Source: Bacteriovorax stolpii
GTDB taxonomy: Bacteria > Bdellovibrionota > Bacteriovoracia > Bacteriovoracales > Bacteriovoracaceae
Reading direction: 5' to 3'
NCBI GenBank assembly: GCA_945883845.1
Contig: CAMCYI010000008.1
Coordinates: 62,001 to 126,000, forward strand
DNA: 64,000 bases
The notes beneath the pieces are model-generated. The model was given only the letters and a program-made list of their open reading frames with translations. It was not told the DNA's origin and made no database searches. Made by a program: the position numbers and the translations under genes. Shown piece after piece: positions 16,285 to 25,035 of this stretch; the stretch's first letter is position 1, and each line of letters opens with the position of its first letter.

Positions 16285-17613
16285 ATGATCCAATATTATC
16301 TTGATTTAGAAACCCAGGTCAAAGCACTCCAGGATAAAAGACTGGAAGGCGGACAGATCCAGAAAATTTACAGTACCGCGTGGTATTTGTCTCTTGCTGT
16401 ACGGACTCCCGGAAAAACCTGGCAAGTCTATCTGGGTAGGGGAAATGGTCAGGAAGGGCTCTGGCTCCATGATGACCCGCCGATCAGCGCACTCAGGAAA
16501 AAAGACAATTTCCTCGAGTACTTTCGCCATCACTTGAGTTCATGCACCTTCATTGGTGTTGAACTCGATCGCTTTGATCGCATTCTACAGATCTCTTATC
16601 AGAAATTCGGCCGCAAGCAGGACCTTCTTCTCTTCTGGAAGGCCCGCAAACTTTATTTCGTTCACCATTATCAGGAACAGCCTGAAGCACCTTTCAGATT
16701 GCTTCTCAGCTGGAGGGGCAAAGCGCAGATTCTGCAGGGAGAGATGACTGATCTTTTTAGCTGTTTTGACGAAGTGGGAAGAAACAAGGAGATGAATCAC
16801 GACTTCAAGAGCCGCCAGTTTCAGATGATGGATGAACTCTTGCAGATTGAACTGAAAGCATCTGAACTCAAAACATTGGGATCAAATCCGGGCTATCTTC
16901 AGAGGAAAAAAGACAATATTGAAGATGATCTTCGCCGGGCCCAGCAATGGAAAAAACTCCAGGGTCTTCTTGATCAGGGTCATGAACTTAATATGTATGA
17001 ACTCAAAGTTGATGATCAAAAGATCAAGTTTGAAGGGGAACTTAACCCGTACGAAAGACGTGATCTTGTCTTCCAGAAAATTAAAAAATTAAAACGTGGC
17101 GAAAATATTCTTACTGAACGCCTTGAATCTGTGAACTCGCTGTTGACCGGGAAAAGCATTGAAGAGAAAGTGATTTCAACCTTACCCCTTAGTAAACCGG
17201 TATGGGGCAAGGAAGTATTGAATGAAAATCTGGTATCAAAAAAAGAAGAGGCCAGTGACTACCGGACGTTCAGCTTCGAAGGTTTTCAGGTCGGTGTAGG
17301 GATGTCTGCTCAGGGAAATGATCAACTCAGAAATAAATGGTCTCACAAAGAAGACTATTGGATGCACCTTGATGGCCTGAAAAGTTCGCACGTCATTATC
17401 AAACTCCCTTCTGGAAAAATACCTGAGGCAGAGGTCCTGAATACTGCAGCTTCAATACTTGCCCATTTTTCTCACTTTTCCGCTGATTGGATCCCCGTCA
17501 TTTATACGCAGGTGAAAAATTTGAAGGGTGTGACGGGTGCCGCAGGTATGGTAATATATAAAAAGGAAAAACATCTTCGTTGTCCCCGATTAACTACAGG
17601 ACCATGGATCTAA
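16285..17613 (+). CDS. rqcH: RqcH-type NFACT protein (ribosome-associated quality control)
   Basis: About 442 residues from the ATG at 16285. The NFACT-N domain begins with GGQIQKIY, and an FDRIL segment carries the Asp-Arg pair (about 98-99) that RqcH needs to recruit Ala-tRNA. A charged coiled coil fills about 175-310, and the NFACT-R domain (DYWMHLDGLKSSHVIIKLPSGK) is near the C-terminus. RqcH binds stalled 50S-nascent chain complexes and adds C-terminal Ala tails that mark the peptide for proteolysis. The protein is shorter than the roughly 570 residues of Bacillus RqcH; the helix-hairpin-helix part seems reduced. Starts at 16243 (GTG) or 16255 (ATG) would overlap mutS2. No strong ribosome site helps to decide. 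Confidence 0.88.
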   Translation: MIQYYLDLETQVKALQDKRLEGGQIQKIYSTAWYLSLAVRTPGKTWQVYLGRGNGQEGLWLHDDPPISALRKKDNFLEYFRHHLSSCTFIGVELDRFDRILQISYQKFGRKQDLLLFWKARKLYFVHHYQEQPEAPFRLLLSWRGKAQILQGEMTDLFSCFDEVGRNKEMNHDFKSRQFQMMDELLQIELKASELKTLGSNPGYLQRKKDNIEDDLRRAQQWKKLQGLLDQGHELNMYELKVDDQKIKFEGELNPYERRDLVFQKIKKLKRGENILTERLESVNSLLTGKSIEEKVISTLPLSKPVWGKEVLNENLVSKKEEASDYRTFSFEGFQVGVGMSAQGNDQLRNKWSHKEDYWMHLDGLKSSHVIIKLPSGKIPEAEVLNTAASILAHFSHFSADWIPVIYTQVKNLKGVTGAAGMVIYKKEKHLRCPRLTTGPWI

Positions 17614-17614
17614 C

Positions 17615-18412
17615 ATGCTCAAAAATTTAACTTTGCTTGGACTTTTATTTTCTACGAGCATGACATTCGCGGATGCTCTGACTTCAATCAAACTTTTCGA
17701 TGCTAAAGTGTATACCCTGAAAAATAAAGGGATGAAGGATATTGTCGTTGATATCGTCAGCACGAAATTGAATCAGCAAATTAATAATCAGGGTACATTT
17801 GGAAACGTAAATAATCTTATCTTTAGAGTTTATTGGACGCTCGTTCCTGAAAGATTTGACATTGAAGTATTGGGTCTTCCTGAAGGTTTTCGGGAATTGA
17901 AAGAAGAACTTAAAATAAGTGTTAGCTCACTGGTCGAAAATATTCTTCCACCTCCGACAGATAAAAAGTTCAGTACCTACAAATTTTCTGAACTTCCAAA
18001 TAATCAGTTCAAGGCCCAAGACACGAGTGGCGTAGCTGATATTCCAACTTTTCTTCTCAAGTTTGACGCACAAAATCGGCTAGTGGAGATCATTGGGCAA
18101 AAACCAGTAGGGTCTTTTGTTGTATCGCCGGTCTATGAAAAAGATTCATTTTCAGACGGGAAATGGGTTTTGAAAAAGCAAGTGACGAAAGCTCAGGAGA
18201 ATGGCCAGGATGTCACTTCTGTTAAAACGATCATCTATGGTACACAAAATGGAGTGACTGTTCCGAAGGGAGTAACGATCAGTACTGATCAAACTTTCTC
18301 TCGTCCGGAGATGAAGCCAGTTAGTTTTACGGAGACGATCGAGTTTAAAAATTACAAACTCAACACCGGCGAAGCGATGAAACATTTCATGAAAGATGCT
18401 CCGGTTCCCTAG
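17615..18412 (+). CDS. Secreted periplasmic protein of unknown function
   Basis: 265 residues with a clear signal peptide (MLKNLTLLGLLFSTSMTFA, cleavage near residue 19). The rest is rich in beta strands, without membrane segments or cysteines. Repeated strand-turn patterns such as FLLKFDAQNRLVEI resemble LolA/LolB-like or outer-membrane-lipoprotein-sorting folds, but I cannot make the family assignment by eye. It starts one base after the rqcH stop, so it is cotranscribed with rqcH, an odd pairing for a periplasmic protein. Confidence 0.7.
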   Translation: MLKNLTLLGLLFSTSMTFADALTSIKLFDAKVYTLKNKGMKDIVVDIVSTKLNQQINNQGTFGNVNNLIFRVYWTLVPERFDIEVLGLPEGFRELKEELKISVSSLVENILPPPTDKKFSTYKFSELPNNQFKAQDTSGVADIPTFLLKFDAQNRLVEIIGQKPVGSFVVSPVYEKDSFSDGKWVLKKQVTKAQENGQDVTSVKTIIYGTQNGVTVPKGVTISTDQTFSRPEMKPVSFTETIEFKNYKLNTGEAMKHFMKDAPVP

Positions 18413-18460
18413 TAGCAGACTGAAATACTCCACAGCTATTTTATTCATCTGATTCATTCT

Positions 18461-18488
18461 TTGTTCAATGCCTTCAAGAGGTTATAAT
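18461..18488 (+). promoter_or_regulatory. Sigma-70-type promoter of the RlmI-like gene
   Basis: TTGTTC (18461-18466), 16-base spacer, TATAAT (18483-18488, perfect). A start near 18495 leaves a leader of about 20 bases, which includes the AAGG ribosome site. It separates the RlmI/Bat region from rqcH. Confidence 0.7.
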
Positions 18489-18513
18489 AATCTCATACAA
18501 ATGAAGGTGAATC

Positions 18514-19701
18514 GTGCGGACACTTGCCCTGGCGAAATCTGGTTTGAACAAACTTCGCTCACATTCTCGGGAATTGAAATCGTCTGATCTCGAGGATTCT
18601 ATTCGTTCGTTGACTCCCGGAGAGTGGTGTCTTTTTCAGACAACTTCAGATCCTGAAAGATGGATGGGATTTGCAAATCCACTGATCGAAGAAAAATTTA
18701 CAAGTGTTTATGTTCTGAAATCTTTCAGCGGAACTTCTTCAATATCTCCAGCAGACTATATCAAAGATTCCCTTGAGAAAGCTTACAACAAAAGAATGCG
18801 CTTTCATGATTATAAGAATGGATGCCGTTTAGTTTATGGCCTCAGTGATGGTTTGCCGGGCCTTATTGTCGATTCATTTAAAAATGCCTGCGTGATTCAG
18901 ATCAATACAGCTGGTCTTGATCAGCATCGAGAATTCATCAAAGCTGAAGTGGCACGCCTTAGTGGGAAAACTTCTTATCTCCTCGATAATGATAAATATC
19001 GTAGCAAAGAATCATTACCAAATTACAGCAAGGATATACTTCCGGATCTCGAAATTGAAGAGAACGGTATTTTATTTTCACTCCGCTCTGAGATTGTTCA
19101 GAAAGTCGGTTTTTATTATGATCATCGTGAGAATCGGCGTCAGCTCATGCTGCTTCTTGAAAGAATGAACAAGTTTAAGCATGGAGTAGATTTATTCTGT
19201 TACGCCGGTGCCTGGGGTCTCAGTGCTCTCAAGGGCGGCACTGCAAGAATGGATTTCGTAGACCAGGGTGATCTGTCTCATGAAGTGAAAACAGGCCTTG
19301 AGAAAAATGGCGTTATCGACAGGGGCTCGTTTTATCGTTCTGATGTCTTTAAATTCCTCGATCAGAAAATTTCCGATGGTACTAAATTCGATCTGCTCCT
19401 ATGCGATCCACCAGCTTTTGCAAAAAGTCTTTCCCAGAAAAAAGAAGCTCTCGAAGGTTACAGCAAACTTCATCGAAAGGTATTCAAGGTTGCAGGCGAG
19501 AAAGCACTGATTGCTTTTTCTTCATGTACTCATTACGTCGATCACCAGGAATTCCAGAAAAATATCCTGGATGCTGCTCAGAAAGAAAATAAAAAAATTC
19601 AACTCCTCTATTGCGGATTGCAAGGGTGGGATCATCCTGTGTCTTCATTGGAAGAGAAATCAAATTACATAAAAAGTTATTTTTACCTAATGGAGTCTTA
19701 G
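18514..19701 (+). CDS. rlmI: RlmI-like 23S rRNA (cytosine-C5) methyltransferase
   Basis: 395 residues. N-terminal PUA-like domain (about 1-75), then the EEHUD-type linker with GLPGLIVD, the SAM-binding motif VDLFCYAGAWGLSAL and motif IV LLLCDPPAFAKS, and a late SSCTHYV segment with the position of the nucleophilic Cys. This is the RlmI/RlmK-type class I methyltransferase order; RlmI makes m5C1962 in 23S rRNA. GTG start with AAGG six bases upstream. The gene has its own promoter and is followed two bases later by moxR. Confidence 0.85.
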   Translation: MRTLALAKSGLNKLRSHSRELKSSDLEDSIRSLTPGEWCLFQTTSDPERWMGFANPLIEEKFTSVYVLKSFSGTSSISPADYIKDSLEKAYNKRMRFHDYKNGCRLVYGLSDGLPGLIVDSFKNACVIQINTAGLDQHREFIKAEVARLSGKTSYLLDNDKYRSKESLPNYSKDILPDLEIEENGILFSLRSEIVQKVGFYYDHRENRRQLMLLLERMNKFKHGVDLFCYAGAWGLSALKGGTARMDFVDQGDLSHEVKTGLEKNGVIDRGSFYRSDVFKFLDQKISDGTKFDLLLCDPPAFAKSLSQKKEALEGYSKLHRKVFKVAGEKALIAFSSCTHYVDHQEFQKNILDAAQKENKKIQLLYCGLQGWDHPVSSLEEKSNYIKSYFYLMES

Positions 19702-19703
19702 TT

Positions 19704-20645
19704 ATGGTACTGCAAGAAAAAATTCAGATGATTCTCAAAGAGGCCCGCACTAACATATTTGGTCAGGATGAACTCCTTGAGTCGATCATCGCTGCTCTCG
19801 TATGTGAGGGACATCTTTTAATTGAAGGACTTCCTGGTCTCGGAAAAACTCTCAGTGTATCCGTCATGAGTAAGCTCTGTGATCTTCAGTTTCAGCGAAT
19901 TCAGTTTACACCAGATCTTCTTCCCTCTGATCTTATCGGAACAATGGTGTTCAACCAGATGAAGCAGGAATTTTCAACGAAGTTCGGCCCTGTGTTCACT
20001 CAACTAGTTCTAGCTGATGAGATCAATCGCGCGCCTGCTAAAGTTCAGGCAGCACTCCTTGAGGCCATGGCCGAAAAGCAAGTGACCATTGGAGATAAGT
20101 CTCACAAGCTGCCTAGTCCATTTGTTGTTCTTGCGACTCAGAACCCGATTGAGCAGGAAGGAACTTATAATCTTCCTGAAGCTCAGCTAGATCGCTTCAT
20201 GATGAAGATTTCTGTTGATTACCCTGATTTTGAGGCTGAAAAAAGTATTCTCGGGCTGAAGCATTCACAAACGGATCTAAAGCCAGTTCTTAACCAGAAT
20301 GATCTTTTCGCTCTTAAAGAGAAGGTTGAAGCAGTCTATGTCGATGAAAAAATCAAAGACATGATTATCCGTATGGTTCATGCTACCAGACCCGGTAGTA
20401 AATTTTTCTCAAAAAAATATGACGGTGCCATCACTGCTGGAGCTTCACCACGTGCTTCCATCTGGCTTTATAAAATCGGAAAATTTAAGGCCTTCATGGA
20501 TAATAAGGATTTTGTTACCCCTGAACATATCCTTTCAGTTATTCCATCTGTTCTCGGTCACCGCGTGATTCCGTCTTACGAAGCGCAGATCGATAAATTA
20601 AATACAAGAAACCTTGTTACTGCGATTGCCGCCAGTGTTGTTTAA
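19704..20645 (+). CDS. moxR: MoxR family AAA+ ATPase
   Basis: 313 residues. Walker A GLPGLGKT (about 42-49), Walker B LVLADEINRAP, sensor 1 ATQNPIEQEGTYNLPEAQLDRF (the MoxR signature) and a C-terminal lid. MoxR ATPases act as chaperones with vWA-domain partners; the DUF58 and Bat proteins downstream are the standard partners. The ATG at 19704 with GGAG upstream is chosen; the frame is open 31 codons further back into the rlmI gene. It begins the moxR-DUF58-bat operon, in which every gene overlaps or abuts the next. Confidence 0.93.
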   Translation: MVLQEKIQMILKEARTNIFGQDELLESIIAALVCEGHLLIEGLPGLGKTLSVSVMSKLCDLQFQRIQFTPDLLPSDLIGTMVFNQMKQEFSTKFGPVFTQLVLADEINRAPAKVQAALLEAMAEKQVTIGDKSHKLPSPFVVLATQNPIEQEGTYNLPEAQLDRFMMKISVDYPDFEAEKSILGLKHSQTDLKPVLNQNDLFALKEKVEAVYVDEKIKDMIIRMVHATRPGSKFFSKKYDGAITAGASPRASIWLYKIGKFKAFMDNKDFVTPEHILSVIPSVLGHRVIPSYEAQIDKLNTRNLVTAIAASVV

Positions 20646-21487
20646 TGAACCTTAAAGAAATTGAGCGGATCGTCCGCACAATACAGACTCATATCTTTAA
20701 GAACTCAAATGCTTACTCTTCGGGCATGCTGAAGTCGCATTTCCGTGGCTCCGGTCTCCAGTTTCGTGAACATCAGGTCTATGTACCTGGTGATGATGTC
20801 CGATTCATTGACTGGAAATTATCGGCCAGGTCAACTAACGTTTACGTGAAAACTTTTGAAGAAGAAAGAAACGTTGAAATCGTCATCATGATTGATCTCT
20901 CTCACTCCTTGTTTTACGGATATGAAGGAGTTTCAAAACTTCAGGCCATGATCGAGATTGTCGCCTTGCTTTACATCCTTGCGGGACAAACCCACGATCT
21001 CGTTCGAACTGTTATCTGGGGAGATAAAACATATAATCTCCCTCCGAAAAAAGGACAGGAAGGATTAACACTCTTCATCTCAGTTATGGAAAAAATGGGT
21101 ATGCTCGATACCGATGGCAAAGTCATTCTCAGACAAGACCGGATTATCAACACTCATACAGAAGAAATGAAAATAGCTCAGATGAAAGCTTTTCTCGCCA
21201 AGAGAAAAGAGGTGATCTATCTCGGAGATCTGAGCCTAGTTAAAAAACATAATATATGGGAAAAAATCCTGGATAAAAAGAACATGCATTGCTTCCGCAT
21301 ATTCTCACCAGTGGATAAGAACGTAGCAGTTCCATTTCTTTTTAAAGCAAGGAATCCATCTACGGGCAAAGGTACTGTTACTGAGCTTAAAGGTAAAGTT
21401 GAGGAGCCTCTATTCAAAAAAGAGCGTTACAAGGAAATTGGAGTCCAGGAACGATATCTTGAGAAGTTTGTAAGGGAGATGGTTTGA
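20645..21487 (+). CDS. DUF58 domain protein of the MoxR/Bat system
   Basis: 280 residues. Contains the DUF58 signature PGDDVRFIDWKLSARS at about residues 48-63, followed by a vWA-like fold whose MIDAS start is degenerate (MIDLSHS). It lacks membrane segments and should be cytoplasmic. In Bat operons this protein couples the MoxR ATPase with the membrane-bound vWA proteins. Start and moxR stop overlap by one base (TAATG). Confidence 0.9.
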   Translation: MNLKEIERIVRTIQTHIFKNSNAYSSGMLKSHFRGSGLQFREHQVYVPGDDVRFIDWKLSARSTNVYVKTFEEERNVEIVIMIDLSHSLFYGYEGVSKLQAMIEIVALLYILAGQTHDLVRTVIWGDKTYNLPPKKGQEGLTLFISVMEKMGMLDTDGKVILRQDRIINTHTEEMKIAQMKAFLAKRKEVIYLGDLSLVKKHNIWEKILDKKNMHCFRIFSPVDKNVAVPFLFKARNPSTGKGTVTELKGKVEEPLFKKERYKEIGVQERYLEKFVREMV

Positions 21488-22245
21488 ACCCACGATTTCT
21501 TATTCTCCTTATACTTTTCTTCACTCAAGGCCTCTTAGCTCAGGTGTCGATGAAGATTAAGTTTCCTGTTGAGCAGGTTTCAACAGGCGAGCTTCTTAAA
21601 GTTGAGGTCGTCCTTGATTCTGCATCGGCTCAGGCACTGCCCATTCAGTCTCTCAAGGGTGAAACAATCGCTGATTATATTTATATACAGTACTTCTCTC
21701 CTCTTATCCGTCGCGAAGGGAGTGATAACTTTACGGCCGATGCTGAAATTGTGCTTATCAGAAAACCTGAATCGAATCAGGTTCAGACGACATTTAAAGG
21801 TCTGCCCCTCTTCATAGGCTGGGATAACGTTGAAATTGTCGCTGTGGATACGCCACCCGATTATGTTTTTGAAACTTTCACGATTCCAACCCCATTGAAC
21901 ATTCTTCGGTGGATACTTGCTGCGATTCTTGTCGCATTAGCTAGTTGGGGTGCCTGGATTCTCCTCAGGAAAATCCGCACGAAGAAAAATGAAAAGCAGC
22001 GGCTTAAAGATCTTAAATCTCGACTGACTTCGGCCAAAGATTATCACGGAGTCGTTGAGATCTGGAAAAGTAAGCATTCATTTCTCAAGGATTTCCCTTT
22101 TCTGGAGAGTTCCTTCAGCAATCTGGAAACTGTTCTCTTCCGCTTTCAGTTCAAGCCTAAGCGAACGATGGAAGAAGAGTTTAAGGTAATGGATGCCTAC
22201 CGCACTTTTGTCAAAGAATCAGAAGGAGGGTTAAGTGGAATTTAA
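21484..22245 (+). CDS. Bat-operon membrane protein with periplasmic domain
   Basis: 253 residues: signal peptide (ILLILFFTQGLLA), a beta-rich periplasmic domain of about 120 residues, one membrane segment (about 140-160, ILRWILAAILVALASWGAWILL) and a cytoplasmic helical tail. This matches the DUF4381-type protein that usually sits between DUF58 and BatA. The start is TTG overlapping the previous TGA by four bases, with GGGAGATGG upstream. Exact role in the Bat complex is unknown. Confidence 0.75.
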   Translation: MNPRFLILLILFFTQGLLAQVSMKIKFPVEQVSTGELLKVEVVLDSASAQALPIQSLKGETIADYIYIQYFSPLIRREGSDNFTADAEIVLIRKPESNQVQTTFKGLPLFIGWDNVEIVAVDTPPDYVFETFTIPTPLNILRWILAAILVALASWGAWILLRKIRTKKNEKQRLKDLKSRLTSAKDYHGVVEIWKSKHSFLKDFPFLESSFSNLETVLFRFQFKPKRTMEEEFKVMDAYRTFVKESEGGLSGI

Positions 22246-23212
22246 GTATCCGCTCCTTCTCTGGATAGGTGTTCTTGCTGGATTACTATGGACTCTGGAT
22301 TTCTGGAAAGTATTCATGAGGAGTCAGTTGTATTTTCCGCATCAGCAAGTTGCGATCTCCGCATGGAAGAAAATTTCTCGGTTCATTCTTTTTGGAATGG
22401 GAGTCGCAGGTTGGGGCTATCTGAGTTATGCTCTCATGCAGCCGCGTATCCCTCACAAATATTCCCCTAGTAGCATTGAAGTTAATGACATTGTTCTTTG
22501 TATCGACGTCTCACGTTCTATGCTTGCTGAAGATATTCGCCCGAATCGACTCGAGGTCGCGAAAGAAAAAATCAGGGAATTCGTGCGAATGCGTCCGACT
22601 GACCGGATTGCTGTCGTCATTTTCTCTGAAAAAGTTTTTACCCTTCTTCCTCTGACAACTGATCCTTCACTGGTTGATCAGGTGTTGTCAGAAATTTCTA
22701 TCGGCTATCTTGGAAGCGGCACGAATATTGGCGATGGACTAGCACTTTCAGTTGCACGAGCAGTGAATTCTGAAACGAAGAACAAAGTTATTATTCTCCT
22801 CACTGATGGAGTGGCGAACGTCGGCACGCTGACTCCTATGCAGGCCGCTGAAGAAGCCAAAAAATATAACATCAAAGTATATACCATTGGACTTGGAACT
22901 GATGAAGACGCTCGTATTCCCATGGGGAACGGTATCTTCGGAACTCAGTATCAGAATATTCCGGGTGGCTCTATTGATTACAAGGTTCTCAAGGAAATGG
23001 CCGACTATACCGGCGGAAAATTTTATCCCGCGAAGTCTGAAGGTGGTTTAAAACAGATTCTCGAAGATATCCAAAAACTCGAAAAAACTGAAATCAAAGT
23101 GAACAATCGCATTGTGTATGATGAAAAATATTACGACTTCCTCCTTCTCGGTGTTGGCCTGATGATTATCACTGAAATACTTCGCAGAATCTTGCTGAAG
23201 GATGTCGCATGA
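22235..23212 (+). CDS. batA: BatA, vWA-domain membrane protein
   Basis: 325 residues: an N-terminal pair of membrane segments (about 5-20 and 48-66), a vWA domain with an intact MIDAS (DVSRS at about 91-95, later TDG), and one C-terminal membrane helix. The vWA domain faces the periplasm. BatA was named for Bacteroides aerotolerance and is required for stress tolerance in several bacteria; the mechanism is unsettled. GTG start, overlapping the previous gene by 11 bases. Adjacent to a second vWA protein. Confidence 0.92.
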   Translation: MEFKYPLLLWIGVLAGLLWTLDFWKVFMRSQLYFPHQQVAISAWKKISRFILFGMGVAGWGYLSYALMQPRIPHKYSPSSIEVNDIVLCIDVSRSMLAEDIRPNRLEVAKEKIREFVRMRPTDRIAVVIFSEKVFTLLPLTTDPSLVDQVLSEISIGYLGSGTNIGDGLALSVARAVNSETKNKVIILLTDGVANVGTLTPMQAAEEAKKYNIKVYTIGLGTDEDARIPMGNGIFGTQYQNIPGGSIDYKVLKEMADYTGGKFYPAKSEGGLKQILEDIQKLEKTEIKVNNRIVYDEKYYDFLLLGVGLMIITEILRRILLKDVA

Positions 23213-25035
23213 ACTTCCTCCGTCTTGAGTTTGCGCCCGGCATAGCCTTAGCTTTTATGCTTCTGATTTTTCTCGTCCTTTGGATGGAGGGTCGGTTCTT
23301 TAAAATGGTCAAAACGTACTGGTTCTATAAACGAAGTTGGGCGAGTTTCATTTCTTCTTTTCTTTTTCTTTGCGGCATGGGTCTTTTGCTATTCAGTCTC
23401 CTCGACATCAGGGGCCCTGAGGAAAAGATCAAGACAGAAGCTCCTACTGAGAGAACAATTATTCTCATTGATACTTCTGCCAGTATGCTCGCTGAGGACG
23501 TAAAACCGAGCCGCTTGCAGAAAGCAGTCTTGATTGCGAAACACTATGCGCGTAAGGCTGCTGGACATCAAATTGCAGTCGTCGTCTTTGCTGAAATTCA
23601 GAAAAAAATTGTTCCATTCACTAACGATCTTGATCTTATTGATGCCCGCCTTGAAACACTCAAAAATCTCAAAAATAATTACGGTTCATCCGCACTCTCT
23701 GTCGCGATACAGGAAAGTATTCAATACTTTAAGGAAACAGGTAACGAAGGACGCGGGAATCTTCTTGTTCTCACAGACGGTGAAGAGACCTCTGAAGGCG
23801 TAAAACTAAATATTCCTGAAGATATAAATCTCGCCCTGGTGGGTATCGGGACTGAACAAGGGGGAAGAATTCCTCTCGATGACGGTCGTGGGCTTCGTTA
23901 TGGATATAAGAAATCGAGCGGCAAGGATGTTGTAACCAAACTTAACGAAACATTCTTCCAGAAAACCGCATCTGATGTTCCATCCGGAAAATACTGGATA
24001 GCAAACAGCTATACTCTTCCTTCTGATGAGATTGTGGAGTTCTTTCGAGGTGAAATGCAGAAAGGACAAAATCAGCAGGACATGACGATCAGACCTGTTT
24101 TGATGGAATGGTTTGTCCTTCCCGCCATTGGTCTTCTGATTCTGTCCTATGTATTTAAGGCCGCCGGAGTTTTCACGCTCGGATTGTTACTGTGTTTGTC
24201 TCCTGTCGCCTGGTCGCAGGAAGAAGAAGAAAAGAAAATTGAATATTCGCCAGAGACCATTCAGCAGCTGGAGCAGCTTCAAAAAGGACGACTAAGTCAG
24301 CTGGAAAAAATCAAACTGGCAGATGATCTTCAAAAAGCCGGAGCTTATGATGAATCTCTTCAGCTATATCAGGAAAACTTACCAATAGATAAAATCGATA
24401 AGGTGATTCCTCCTGAAGCATATCTAAATTACGGTACCAGTCTTCTGAAAAAAGATAAGACAGCTGAAGGCCTCCAAATTTATAACCAGTTAGCACACTC
24501 GGGTCTTGATGGCGAAGGTGCGGATAAAATCCGTGAGACCATGAAGAAAAACACGATGTCTCATTTTCGAAAGAAAGAAGAGGAGAAAAAGAAAAAAGAA
24601 CAGGAAAAAAAGGATAAGGAAAAGAATAAGGATCAGAACAAAGATCAGAAGAACGAGGAAGACAAGGGTCAGGACTCGAAGAACAGTAATCAGCAGGGTG
24701 AAAATAAAGGTCAGGGCGAGCCTGGTAAAAATCAGCAGCAAAAGCCATCAAAAGATGGGAAGCAAGACGATAAGAAAGACGAGAGCGGAAAAGATAAAAA
24801 AGACAAAGGTGATGAAGGCGATAAGGAAAAAGATAAGAAAGGTGGCGACAAAGGTGACGAAAAAAAATCAGATGCAGGAGACGAAGGTGAGCAGAAGAAA
24901 AACCTTCCACCTCGCAAATTACCTGCAAAGCTCAAGCAACTTATGTCTGATGATCGCCAGTTACAGATGAAGGTAATCGAGAATGGAACAAAAGAATTAA
25001 ACCAACGTAAGAATAGAAATAGTAAGGATTGGTAG
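23209..25035 (+). CDS. BatB-BatC fusion: vWA domain, TPR region and Lys-rich tail
   Basis: 608 residues. Two N-terminal membrane segments, a vWA domain with MIDAS DTSAS (about 88-92) and TDGEE, a third membrane segment (about 305-330), then a TPR-like helical region (about 345-450) and a 120-residue low-complexity tail made almost only of Lys, Glu, Asp, Gln, Asn and Gly. In many species BatB and BatC are separate genes, BatC being the TPR protein; here they are one chain. The tail DNA (24550-24900) is strongly purine-rich on the plus strand. ATGA overlap with batA. Confidence 0.88.
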   Translation: MNFLRLEFAPGIALAFMLLIFLVLWMEGRFFKMVKTYWFYKRSWASFISSFLFLCGMGLLLFSLLDIRGPEEKIKTEAPTERTIILIDTSASMLAEDVKPSRLQKAVLIAKHYARKAAGHQIAVVVFAEIQKKIVPFTNDLDLIDARLETLKNLKNNYGSSALSVAIQESIQYFKETGNEGRGNLLVLTDGEETSEGVKLNIPEDINLALVGIGTEQGGRIPLDDGRGLRYGYKKSSGKDVVTKLNETFFQKTASDVPSGKYWIANSYTLPSDEIVEFFRGEMQKGQNQQDMTIRPVLMEWFVLPAIGLLILSYVFKAAGVFTLGLLLCLSPVAWSQEEEEKKIEYSPETIQQLEQLQKGRLSQLEKIKLADDLQKAGAYDESLQLYQENLPIDKIDKVIPPEAYLNYGTSLLKKDKTAEGLQIYNQLAHSGLDGEGADKIRETMKKNTMSHFRKKEEEKKKKEQEKKDKEKNKDQNKDQKNEEDKGQDSKNSNQQGENKGQGEPGKNQQQKPSKDGKQDDKKDESGKDKKDKGDEGDKEKDKKGGDKGDEKKSDAGDEGEQKKNLPPRKLPAKLKQLMSDDRQLQMKVIENGTKELNQRKNRNSKDW

